Of a DNA stretch of 64,000 nucleotides, positions 43,922 through 53,933 are shown piece after piece (positions within the stretch are counted from its first letter, which is position 1; each line of letters begins with the position of its first letter). The notes under the pieces are model-generated. The model made no database searches, was not told the DNA's origin, and saw only the letters and a list, made by a program, of their open reading frames with translations. The stretch lies in NCBI GenBank assembly GCA_002286855.1, contig NRSV01000033.1, positions 248,001-312,000 on the forward strand, given 5' to 3'. Made by a program: the position numbers and the translations under genes. The stretch is from Bipolaris cookei (lineage: Eukaryota > Ascomycota > Dothideomycetes > Pleosporales > Pleosporaceae).

Positions 43922-45007
43922 ATGTCATTCATCCCGCGCCATGCCTTCCCGCTAATCCCCTCGCTGCCCCGGTCCTATTTCCTGGGCCACCACAAATCCG
44001 GGCTGCAAAAGATAAAATCCCTACTCGCCACCATCGATCTCGTCATTGAGTGCCGCGACTACCGCGTACCACTAACCTCTCGCAATCCGCTCTTCGAGAG
44101 CGCATTAGACGGAAAAGAGCGAGTAATTGTATATACCAAGCGCGATTTAGGCGGCGGCTCCCGCGACAATCGTAATGAACATGTGATTGCGCAATGGCAT
44201 CATCCCACCACGACCATGTTTGTGAGAAACGGCAAGGATGCAGAGAGCGAAGCTAGCAGCCGCAAGAGCGTGACGAAACTTCTCGATGTACTGAGAGAGC
44301 ATGCGCAGAAGAGGTGGAAGTTGGTGGGTCATCGAGTCATGGTTGTCGGTATGCCTAATGTCGGAAAGTCCACGCTTCTGAACGCTTTGCGCGCCCAAGG
44401 AATCGGAAAAGGCAAAGTCGCTGCTACGGGTGCGCAGCCCGGTGTTACTCGTAAAGTTAGCAGTAGCGGTGTCAAGATTATTGCGAGCGAGGACGACGTG
44501 GAGTCTGCAGATGTTAGTGCGAGAAGAAAACTGCAAGGCGTAGGCGGAGGCGTCTACCTTCTCGATACCCCAGGAGTCTTTATCCCGTATGTACCAGATG
44601 CAGAAGCAATGATGAAACTGGCGCTGTGCGGCTCTGTAAAAGATACCATTATCCCGCCCGTCATGCTCGCAGATTACCTGCTCTACCACCTCAATCTCCA
44701 GTCGCCAACGCTCTACTCTGAGTACGCGCCCCCCACCAACGAAATCATTGAGTTGCTCTCCGAGATTGCCAAGAAGACGGGTAGGCTAGGGAAAGGTGGG
44801 ACGATAGATACCGAAGCGACGTCGTTGTGGTTGATTCAGAAGTGGAGGAGCGGTAACATGGGTCGATTCTTGCTTGACGATATTGACGAGAAGAGTCTGG
44901 AGAAAGCAAAGCTTAATGAAGAAGGCGCGGTGCCGAGCTTCAATCAAGCGAGAAAGGCAGAACGAGAGAGAAGGCGGGAAAGGAACAGAGCACGAGGAGA
45001 AAAATAA
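43922..45007 (+). CDS. MTG1: Mitochondrial ribosome-assembly GTPase Mtg1
   Basis: A circularly permuted GTPase of the YlqF/MTG1 group that acts in late assembly of the mitochondrial large subunit at the inner membrane. A single exon of 361 residues has the G motifs in permuted order: G4 TKRD at 72-75, G1 GMPNVGKST at about 143-151 and G3 DTPG at 215-218, with ATGAQPGVTR as G2. The N terminus (MSFIPRHAFPLIPSLPRS) is compatible with mitochondrial import. A basic tail (RKAERERRRERNRARGEK) ends it. Complete and intact. Confidence 0.93.
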   Translation: MSFIPRHAFPLIPSLPRSYFLGHHKSGLQKIKSLLATIDLVIECRDYRVPLTSRNPLFESALDGKERVIVYTKRDLGGGSRDNRNEHVIAQWHHPTTTMFVRNGKDAESEASSRKSVTKLLDVLREHAQKRWKLVGHRVMVVGMPNVGKSTLLNALRAQGIGKGKVAATGAQPGVTRKVSSSGVKIIASEDDVESADVSARRKLQGVGGGVYLLDTPGVFIPYVPDAEAMMKLALCGSVKDTIIPPVMLADYLLYHLNLQSPTLYSEYAPPTNEIIELLSEIAKKTGRLGKGGTIDTEATSLWLIQKWRSGNMGRFLLDDIDEKSLEKAKLNEEGAVPSFNQARKAERERRRERNRARGEK

Positions 45008-45361
45008 TCATGATTACAGCTCGTAAACGGCGGTGAAGAGGGGTGTAGCTTTGCCTCCGTATTATTCTATCTATTCATTGATATAACTACCCGCTTGCGA
45101 TCTGGTGGAGCAGAGGTTCTAATAGCTAATTAGGTTGCATTGCTTCGTGCACGAAAACCCGCTCTGTGGACTGATCATAATATGCAGCTAAAGCTGTAAT
45201 TAAAAGTTGAGAGTCTAATTCACATATAATATGAATGCTATCGTTACTGATAAAGGAATATACTACAACATAGGAAATCCATCACGCTTTCGAAATTGCC
45301 CGCTTCACTTTCCCTTCTCCCTGCCCCCACTCCTCCTGGAATCCCACCTTCATCTTCACAA
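45008..45361. other. Convergent 3' flanks
   Basis: About 350 bp between MTG1 and the secreted repeat protein; nothing recognised. Confidence 0.6.
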
Positions 45362-47197
45362 TCACTGTGTATCATCCGGATTAGGAACAACCACCACCGT
45401 CTTGAATCCGCCAAGTGGCGCCATCACAGTCTCAGGCGCAGGCTTCACCTCAGGCTCCGCAGTAACAACCACCGTCTTTGTCGCCATAACCGTCGAGGTT
45501 GGGATGGCATACGTAAGAATGCTCAGCGACGGCTTGCTTAAAGTCTTGCTCAAAGACTTGGACTGCACAACTGTAACGCTGGACAGCACCACAACCGGCA
45601 CCTTTGTCGTGACAACAGCAGTAGCAAGGGCGCTACCACTACTACTGCTGCTAGAAGATGACGAGACAGTCGCAGGCACAGCAAGTGGGAGGAGTTCATT
45701 GTCCCTGGTATCCACGAGACTCACAGTGCGGACAGGAGCAGTGGTGGTAGCGGTACGAATGTAGATGGCGATGTTCTGAGCCTGAGGCGACTTCTCGCAC
45801 TTGCGCAGTTTGCGCGCGGGCAGCTCAATGCGGATTTCTTGCTTGAGGCGCTTGCCGCGGCCTTCCCACTCGGCTTTTGCACACAGAGTCATGCCCGGGT
45901 ACCACGGGTTATGTAGGTAGACGGGACGGTGCCAGGACCGCTTGCCCAGGGGACCCGCGTCGCCCGACGAGACGGTCACGACGGGCTGGATGGACACGGT
46001 TTTGGTGTAGACGGGAGCGAGAGGGCGCTCGCCGCAGTCGGTTGGATTGTCCGGGCTGTAGCGGCATTCGAATTGGCTGAGCATCTTCTTGGATTTGGAG
46101 TAGCATTCGTAGCATAGGATACCGCCGGTCCAGGGGTGAAGCATCCAGACGCCGCGACGGGGGCCTTGCCACCAATGCATGCGTTTATCGAGGGAAGTGG
46201 AGTTGCCGTTTGGCGTTTCGGAGTCGGAGTCTTCATCCCAGTCGGAGTCGTCCGAGTCGTTGTCTGAATCGTCACCGGAATCGTCGACTTCAGTGCTGTT
46301 GTGAACAACAGTCTTGTTGGCGGCTGGCTCGACCACGGCTGGTACATCTTGCTCAGCTGTCTGGTTAATGGCAGGCTGGGTCTCGTTCCATGAAGTTTCC
46401 TTGTTTGAACCAGGCGTAGGCCTGAAATTGAGCTTTCCATCTACAATAGCTGGCCCATAGTGCCGAACCGTCAAGTTGCCCTCGTTGGCCTTGGGTGTCG
46501 AGTTGAAGTTGGGCTGCCCGTTGACGAATGCCGGTCCGTGGTGGCGAGTGGTCAAATTTCCATGTCTGAACTCTAGAGTCGAGTTGAATCTAGAGGTTAG
46601 GTTAAATCCAGGCCGAGGATAAACAATTGTAGGTCCATCGTGCCTGGTAGTCGAATTGCCACCAGTCTTGCCCGTCTCATTCAATCGCGCTGTCTGATTA
46701 ACGAAGACCGGGGCATGCCATTTCAGACCCCTCTTACTGGCATATTGCACAGTGTCGTTTATACCATGCGTCAAATTGCCAGCTCCCGGAGGTAGACTTC
46801 GCTTTGGCGGCGCACCACGAATGCACATGTATGAGACGGACAAGATTGGGGCATTGGCATCTCTGGACGGAATGCACGTAGAAATGACATCGCCAGGGTC
46901 CACGATAGTGTCGAGATAGCGTTCCAGGCAGCCGTATTGTGTGTATGCGTAGAAGTAGCAGCCCGTTGGTCCGGCATTGATATCCTTAGTCCAGTCGCCC
47001 TTGTGCACTTCCATGAGCTTGATGCTCGACGCGCCGAACATGACCGGCGTGCACTTGTCACGCTTGAAGTCGAGATTGCCATAAATGGCTGGCCCATTGC
47101 AGTCTGCCGAGGCGAAAGAGTAGATGCGGAGGTCTTCGTGTTTGGCATGAACGAGGGCTATGAAAAGTGCGAAGATCGCACTCAGCAAGCGGAACAT
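45362..47197 (-). CDS. Large secreted protein with internal repeats and KR sites
   Basis: No family recognised. A single exon of 611 residues starts with a signal peptide (MFRLLSAIFALFIALVHA). A cysteine-containing N-terminal domain (about 20-128, with CNGPAIYGNL, GPTGCYFYAYTQYGCLERYL and SYMCIRG) is followed by a region of about four diverged repeats around R/W-H-x-G/A-P-x-x-V (about 155-265) with many N-x-S/T glycosylation sites. Then come an acidic D/S patch (305-330), a second cysteine-bearing segment (GGILCYECYSKSKKM...CGERPLAPVY) and an S/T/V-rich tail. Four Lys-Arg pairs (PPKRS, SKRG, DKRM, GKRS) fit Kex2 cleavage. There is no membrane segment or clear GPI signal. A cell-surface or secreted role is likely; the function is unknown. 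Confidence 0.72.
   Translation of the reverse strand: MFRLLSAIFALFIALVHAKHEDLRIYSFASADCNGPAIYGNLDFKRDKCTPVMFGASSIKLMEVHKGDWTKDINAGPTGCYFYAYTQYGCLERYLDTIVDPGDVISTCIPSRDANAPILSVSYMCIRGAPPKRSLPPGAGNLTHGINDTVQYASKRGLKWHAPVFVNQTARLNETGKTGGNSTTRHDGPTIVYPRPGFNLTSRFNSTLEFRHGNLTTRHHGPAFVNGQPNFNSTPKANEGNLTVRHYGPAIVDGKLNFRPTPGSNKETSWNETQPAINQTAEQDVPAVVEPAANKTVVHNSTEVDDSGDDSDNDSDDSDWDEDSDSETPNGNSTSLDKRMHWWQGPRRGVWMLHPWTGGILCYECYSKSKKMLSQFECRYSPDNPTDCGERPLAPVYTKTVSIQPVVTVSSGDAGPLGKRSWHRPVYLHNPWYPGMTLCAKAEWEGRGKRLKQEIRIELPARKLRKCEKSPQAQNIAIYIRTATTTAPVRTVSLVDTRDNELLPLAVPATVSSSSSSSSSGSALATAVVTTKVPVVVLSSVTVVQSKSLSKTLSKPSLSILTYAIPTSTVMATKTVVVTAEPEVKPAPETVMAPLGGFKTVVVVPNPDDTQ
46430..46720 (-). repeat. Diverged tandem repeat in the secreted protein
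   Basis: Three clear units, GNSTTRHDGPTIV, GNLTTRHHGPAFV and GNLTVRHYGPAIV, each followed by about 14-24 linker residues, plus a weaker first unit around LKWHAPVFVNQT. Repeats are visible at protein level; DNA identity is modest. Confidence 0.75.
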
Positions 47198-48505
47198 GCT
47201 TGGTGGCGGCTGCTTCGTGTCAGTCTATAAGTACGTCATGTATGAAGACAGAAAGGTGAAAAAACTAGCGCTTTACCCAAAGAGAGCTTGTGGAAGTAAA
47301 GGATCAGTTACCTTGACGTGTATTGAGGTGTTCTGTCAATGTGTTAGCGCCACTGTCTTGCAGTGATTGAAGAAGGGAGAGAACGGGTATCACGAACACG
47401 ATGCTCAGACTTTAAGAGAAGTCTCACTCACCAAGCCTCTGAATTTTCAAGAATGAGCCCTTGCTTGTTATAGTTGTCTGTAGAAGAGAAGCAGGACATG
47501 GTGGATTGAAGAGGGGATTTATATGGGGAGCAGTGCATCTCTCCTTTTGCAAGCCCTTTCGCCAAGAAACAGGATTCAACTTTTCACGCAATCCACATGC
47601 CCAATCCGACTACTAGTGATGCAATTTCCCTATACAAATTCTTGGTACAAAGGGTCTTTGCAAGGTGCTTCACCAACGGGCGTTGCGATGGAGACACTGA
47701 GCACGGGCGGTACCAGTTCACAAATACGGTAGCGAACAATTTGAAGCCGGACAAACTCGTTCGTTCAAAAATATTCTGAATTTCTCTTATTTCGGTAACT
47801 TATACATTCTCTGATTGGAAATGAGAGGTGTCTATGCCGACTTGTCTAGTACGGTTGCGTCGTCGGATCGCATCACGAGACGAACAAGTTGATAGGGCCA
47901 TGTCTCTGGCATAACAATATGAACGTCCTATAGAGAATGATTTAAATCAAGACTGCCATCATGTCGGCCAATCGACTGCTGATGATTGAGTGGTACTGTT
48001 GAATTGGTGTAGTTATCATCACCGCGTTGTTGGCTGAGTCAGTGTTGTAGGAATCCGCTCTATACTAGAGCAAAGCATGAGGAAGCAAACAATGGAACAA
48101 GTACAATACAGCTTTCTTAGTATAGTAAATGTGGCTAAATCCGTTGGAATTGAACCTCTTCTAAATCAAGACAAAATCCGCAAAAATGCTTTGATGATTT
48201 TAAACTTGTAACAAAATAAGCTTCGTATGCATGAACAGGCTTAGTCCATAGACTATTGAGGCATACCAACATCACAGTCTACTATGTAACAGTGGAAAGC
48301 TAGCGAAAACAGCAAAAACAAGACCACAGGACACAGGTGATGCAATAAGATAACGATACTTGCCATCTACTCGCTTTTGAGTCCAGCGCAATGAGTTGCT
48401 CAGCAATTCCCCTCCCCAACACATGCGTATTCTGACACCCAAACGCCTTACACAACCTCAACCAACTCCCACCATGGACTCATATCAACATACTAATTCG
48501 TGCTT
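47198..48505. other. Intergenic, 1.3 kb
   Basis: Upstream of the secreted-protein gene and downstream of the ArfGAP gene. No gene or RNA recognised. Confidence 0.6.
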
Positions 48506-50013
48506 CTACCACTTATCCCACTCGTCGTCCTTCTTTGCTGATCCACCCATGCTACCACTGCCACCGCTCTTCTTCATAGCACTTGTTCCAATGCCACTGG
48601 GCTTCTTCTTTTCTATAGTCGAGCTGGCCCTTGCCTCACCGGCGCTAGCAAACTCGTCCCAAAAGTCCTGCTTGTCCTTTGCCGGTCCCTTGGGTGCCGC
48701 ACCAAAGCTTTCCCAAAAGTCTTTGCGTTCGGGTTCGGGAGCGCCACGGCGTGCGGTAGACGAAGAATCGTCTCCTTCAACAAAGCGCGTAAATTGCGTA
48801 TTAGCAGTTGCGACGCCAGATTGAAGGGTCTGGCCTAGGGTGCCGGCGGTGCTACGGGCTTGAGCTGCGAGGTCAGCTTCGGCAAGCTAGAGGATAGTTA
48901 GTCGTAGTGATTTACTGGATACAGCAGTGCAAAACATGCCTTTGCCATTCCGGGCTTCACCCAGCCTTCGTAGCCTGTTTTGCCTACTTTGCTTACGCTG
49001 GCGCCCAACCATCCAAACCCTTTGGTAAGCGCAGCAACCGGGTCTTTCTGGAAGTCATCAAGCGCAGGCGGCGCACCAGGTTCGTCGTCCTTCTTCCACG
49101 AATCCGGCTCACTGCCGAAGCCACCATATTTTCCTCCCTGGTTGGGCGCAACGCCTTCTGGCCTGTTGGCATTTTCTTGGCCCATCTTCGCAAAGTAGGC
49201 TTCGTTCTTGGATTTTTGCGACATGGCGTTTGTACCCAGGGCGGGTGATCCCGAGCGCTGAAAGCCTGCATCACTACCTCGTGCCTTGCCCAAAGGTGTC
49301 TGACTTCTGCTTCCTGTTGCGCTGGCTCGTCCACTCAACGGCGCACCCGCACCCGCTGTAGAAGCATTCTCCTTTTTCGGTAACCGCTTAGGCAAGTTGC
49401 TCTTGTCAAACTCCCTGTTCTCGACCTTGCAGCTAAGCCTCTCTTTCCACTCATCGCCTGCCTCTGAATCGTACCGCTCTTGTATGGTTGACGACTCGAA
49501 TGTGCGTCCCTCTTTCGTGTTCGACTCGTGGCTGTTGAAGAAGTCTTGGAAGGGTTTGTTGCCGCCAGCAGCCATGCGCACCAGTTCTGAGCCTTTGAAA
49601 GCGTCCATGGTTATGCTGCGGATGAAGGAGATGTGGACACCTAGACCGCGATGGACGCCGGAGCAGGAGAGACACATGAAGATACCGAGTTTGGGCGAGG
49701 CCTATAACAAGAGGTATCAGTAAGTCTAATTGCTACTCGCATGCCTGGCCAGAAAGCGGGCAGGTGGTTGCGTACCCATTGCGGACTGGGCGCATTGCAG
49801 TCGACACACTTGTTGTTGTCGTTTGTCTTTTGGATCTCCAGCAACTGCAAGTAGAGCGAATTAGCTTTTGAGTCTTCAAAGGCCCCATTGTTTAACTGTG
49901 CTATGCCTCCATCTCCGCATTTGACCCCTAGCACCCCCCACCTCCACAGGCTGGTAGAGTTATCGGCTTACCTTGCTCCGTGTCTCCGGATCCACCTCCC
50001 ACATTTTGCTCAT
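48506..50013 (-). CDS. GCS1: ADP-ribosylation factor GTPase-activating protein (Gcs1/ArfGAP1 type), four exons
   Basis: Stimulates GTP hydrolysis by Arf on Golgi and vesicle membranes. Exons 50013-49972, 49844-49776, 49701-48940 and 48886-48506 join in phase 0 to 417 residues. The zinc finger is C27-x2-C30-x16-C47-x2-C50 with the arginine finger R55 (CSGVHRGLG); intron 2 falls inside the finger. The C-terminal part carries the amphipathic, ALPS-like segments FGWLGASVSKVG and DFWDEFASAG. The third intron (48939-48887) begins GC, not GT: AAG/GCATGT to CTAG with an ACTAAC branch site; only this donor keeps the frame. The symbol is by similarity to yeast Gcs1. Confidence 0.9.
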
Positions 50014-50494
50014 GGTGGGCAACTAGAAATCTATGCGATCGTACAAGAAGATATATTGACAAAATTGATTGCGGTGTTGGGGGAGAAGGAGTGTCGTGGT
50101 CGTGGGTCGCGTTGTGGTCGAGATTCAGGGCATAGGTGGGCCAAAGTGGGAACGCGTGGCGCGTGTGCAGTTGAGCCTCAATGTGTAAGTAACTAGCCAA
50201 CAGGGGTCGCAGGCACCGGGGAAGTCTCACCCTCGGCTCTTTGGGCGTATATACTTTTCGACCTTGAAGACATATGGCATCACAGATGCAGAGAATTGCA
50301 GCTAGGTTTTCTGTCGCATAGTTTCATATGAAAAAGTCTGGTGCGTCTAAACGTCATTACGACCCTCATTCCATAGCTCATCGCTATCCATCCACTGAAT
50401 CCATATCCAGCCCTCCTTTCCTTCTAGAGTAATTATATCATTTTCGTTACTCTCATTCACGAGAATATCGCGTGGCTACCACAGAAAATCAACC
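50014..50494. other. Intergenic between ArfGAP and the F-box pseudogene
   Basis: About 480 bp. Contains the ArfGAP promoter; no gene seen. Confidence 0.6.
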
Positions 50495-51763
50495 CTAATT
50501 TCTGTAGATGCTAGCTGAATAGCCTTGATCTGCGTTTGGCAGGTGAAAGTACCTAGTAATGGGTCCCAGTCGGCGATTTTCAGTGTGTAAGGCGGGTAAC
50601 ATAGATTTCATTATGGGCGCGATTACATGTAATTTGTTAGTAAATGCAGTCGAAGGTTTCAGCTCGTCCCCGTCAGGGTCGTTGGCTATAAGCTGGAGAT
50701 GTTGAAGACGCTTGGGCAAGTGTTGCAAAATACTCGATAGTGACTCGACTGTGGTGTTCTGTGGATAAGAGCCGCACATCATCGTCATATCAAGAAGAAG
50801 GAAATCCATGTGCTCAAGCTTGCTTAGTCCTTTCAGTGCGTTCGGATCCAGTGCTAGGCGAAAATCTTTGAAAAACAGCGTTGTAAATGAATTTGACTGA
50901 TTTGTGATGTAGTGCACAAAATCTGTCAAAGTCATATTTGCTGCATCTTTGTCATGGCCTGTGAATTCAAACTCGAATGTTTTGAGATAACCAAATAATG
51001 TCATCAACCAAGCTATGTCTACCTTGTCAGTACTACATTTTTGTAAATGAAAGCTCTCAAGCCATGACTTTTTTTCTTTAGCTTTTGAATGGCTGCATCA
51101 TGCTCGTACCATTTGAATGTGCCGGGTAATACGCGGTTCCTATCATGTGCTACATGGTCCAAAGTCAAACTGCGCAGTGAAGGCACAAGGAATAGGGGAA
51201 TGACATTCCGAATGCGCATCGGATCAACGATATATGCTTTATTGAGCTTGGATAGAATTTGAAGATCTAACCCCGGCTTGAACCAAACCGTATGGTAACT
51301 CCATTTGGAAGGTATCACAATCAAGATGTTGCGTACATCCAGCGCGAATGCTAGGAATAAATTTAGATATGTGTCTATCCTGGCACCCATAAATACAGAA
51401 TTCAAGTCGTCCGTGTCATAGAGGTTCTTTGAGCCTAACGCTTTTGCGACGTTACGACGTTCTATTGGTGCCAAATCACCAGGGAATCGAAAAGCATCGC
51501 TAGTGACCAGAGAATTGTTGTGCACAGGCCTATGATCCCATTCCAGATTCTGAATGTGTCGTGTGTGGGCAGGCCAGGACGCAAGGGTACGTATGAACAG
51601 GGTTGGGTTTCCGCGATTCAAAGAGCATGTGCTGTATACAAGCTCATTGGTAAGGCGATGCAAGCGTAGGTTCACGAAGCCAATGTTTTAAGGTTGTGCT
51701 GAATGCTTCGAGGAACAGCTGGTTGATAATCCCCAGTAATAATTTGTTTGGAAGAGCTTCCAT
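50495..51763 (-). pseudogene. F-box-like gene with two one-base frameshifts
   Basis: The start at 51763 reads MEALPNKLLLGIINQL, an F-box opening, which would place the product with ubiquitin-ligase substrate adaptors. After LEAFSTTLK (near 51688) the frame must slip by one base to continue NIGFVNLRLHRLTNELVYS; a second slip near 51018 is needed between FIYKNVVLT and DIAWLMTLFGYLKTFEF. The rest (FHLPNADQGYSASIYRN) ends at 50495. Each break lies at an A run one A short of the in-frame length (TTAAAACATT and ACAAGGTAG). About 423 residues would result from an intact gene. Either real decay or base-calling errors; RNA evidence is absent. Confidence 0.7.
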
Positions 51764-52499
51764 GATACATGATATAGAGGCTATGCGAGGAAGAAAGGCT
51801 AAAGACTACTCCAAGTACAGGCAACGAACTGTTATCGTCTTGGCAATCCTCACACACGGATAATGGATCTTGTCAGTATTGTATAGAATGCATTGTGATG
51901 ATCTAGTAATAAACAGGACGTGTTTATCTGCCATGAATTATTGAACAGTGATGTGTATATTCAGTTACAGACTGGTGATGCAGTTGCGTGGTATCTGTAC
52001 TCACGCAACAGTCCCATTTCTCACCTAATTAGGAACAATTTCTGTTTCTCTTTCTCTGCCTCGCTATCTGCCACTGGGTTATGGCTTGTATCCCATGTGC
52101 GGTTGCAGCAAGGCGCTTTTGTATCATCTCTCCCGCCTAGTATAAATATGTACATTGTTGTCCAACGAAATTGCAGCCAAAGGAAGGATATAGTACATAG
52201 GCTCCGGTGCCTTAAGGATGTATAAAGAAAACAGACGGACGAGGTCCTGGCAATGAACTGTCGCAAGACTATAGACGATAATGAAATGGAGTTGACGTCA
52301 GTGTATCGCTGCTTAAACATTACGCCTGGCTAGTGCGAATAGAGCATGCTTGTTTGTTCGTGAGTCGTACCCCAACTTCTGTCTGATGATCGCTGGGGCT
52401 AGCTTCGAATTTTTGGTGTTGTTCTGGGGGCGCTTGGCATTTTGGACCAGTGTCGACCCAGCTACTGCATGGAATTGTGGGTTTAAAGTCTCGAACTTT
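51764..52499. other. Intergenic, 0.7 kb
   Basis: Between the F-box pseudogene start and the WSC gene end. Small overlapping open frames only; nothing supported. Confidence 0.6.
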
Positions 52500-53933
52500 C
52501 TACGGATCAGGATTCCGTACATTCAGCTGGCGACCATAATCCCGGCTGTCGTCGATGCTACCTAAGCTTTCTCGACTTAGGTTGGCACCGTGAAAGGTGA
52601 GAACAGCAGCCGGGTTGAGGCGAGAGTCGACTAAAATTGGCTGACTTAATCTGCGGGTTGATGAAGTGATGGGCGTTATCGACTCTTCATTGGATCGGCT
52701 GCGCTGTGAACCAAAAGTTGTGGTAAGGGGTGTAGGTGACTTTTCAGTACGTCCTCCGAGCAAACCAGCTCTGCTCATAGTGCTGACGTTGCGTTGGATG
52801 CTGCCACCGCCTTCTTGCTCCTCGCGCTGTTGCTGCCTCTTCCTCTTCCACAAGACAAAGAAAACGATACCAATGATGGCGAGTAGACCAACGATGCCAC
52901 CAGCTACGCCACCAGCAATAGCACCTACATTGGTTGAATCTTCTGAGTCATTGGCTGCAGGGGCAGGGACAGGGGCCGATGGTGTTATGACGACAGTGCG
53001 GGTAACGATATTTCCACTTTCGGTGACTAGAGTCGGCACTGTGACAGGCTCCTGGGTTCGGGAAGGAGCTTGCGAAGACGATGGTTTTTTAGCCTGCAGA
53101 AAATGTCAGTTTGGAGTAACAGACCAACCAAGTTGGAAGCGAAGTACATCAGTGGACGACGAAGACGAAGACGAAGAGGAGTCCGGCTCTGCAGTGACCG
53201 TCGAGAAAACAGTCTCTGGAATCTGCGTCACAATGCTCGTTACCACTTGTGCAGGAGGTGGAGCATACTACCAGAAGGTCAAACACCGATAGCTTGTAAT
53301 TGTGCACGTACAGCCAAGGGAGACCTTGAGGTAAATTGACTAATGAAAGGGAAGGGGGCAGGGTTGAAGAGATAAAGAAAAGAAGTACTAACAGTAGGTT
53401 GCTGTGTTTGTTGTTGTGTTTGTTGTTGTGTTTGTTGTTGTGATTGTGGTTGTTGTGATTGATTAGAAGTTGCAGGGGCGGTAGAAGAGGGCTGCGAGCC
53501 TCCCCTAGTACCAGATGGCTGGCTATCCATTTGAACGTAGATGTAAAGGTCTTTGTCCTTGTTGCCACATTTTTCATCTGGAAAACCAGGGCAGTCCTGC
53601 AGACAGTCGCTGGTGCTTGTTGTTTCTCCGGGCACATAGTTGGAACACCAGCAGTCGGTGTATTTGATAACAGCAAACGCCCATGAACCTCCTTCCTGCT
53701 TGCAATGGTTGGTGCAGTTACCATTGGACTGGTATGGCCAGGTATCTGAGAGGTTAGAGGCTGCATGACGCGCAATATGAGCAGGAGCACTTACATTCGG
53801 TGTTTTGCTCTCCAGTATTTAGTGAAGAGCAGTATGAATACTGCCAGTCTGCAGCGCCGGCAGGCTGTATGGAAAGCAAGAGGGTGGAGAAGGCGGCAAA
53901 GCCAAAGAGCGTTGACGTGAACCGGTGGTCCAT
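52500..53933 (-). CDS. WSC-domain membrane sensor, four exons
   Basis: Likely a cell-wall-integrity sensor of the Wsc type at the plasma membrane. Exons 53933-53795, 53745-53393, 53267-53148 and 53093-52500, with introns of 49, 125 and 54 bp, join to about 401 residues. A signal peptide (MDHRFTSTLFGFAAFSTLLLS) is followed by the WSC domain (about 30-125) with the motif run CTNHCKQEGGSWAFAVIKYTDCWCSNY and DCPGFPDEKCG. Ser/Thr- and Gln-rich stretches (a QQQT repeat near 155) follow. One membrane helix (about 260-286, GGVAGGIVGLLAIIGIVFFVLW) ends in a basic stop-transfer KRKR, with a cytoplasmic Ser-rich tail. The stalk is Gln/Ser-rich rather than strictly Ser/Thr. Confidence 0.87.
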
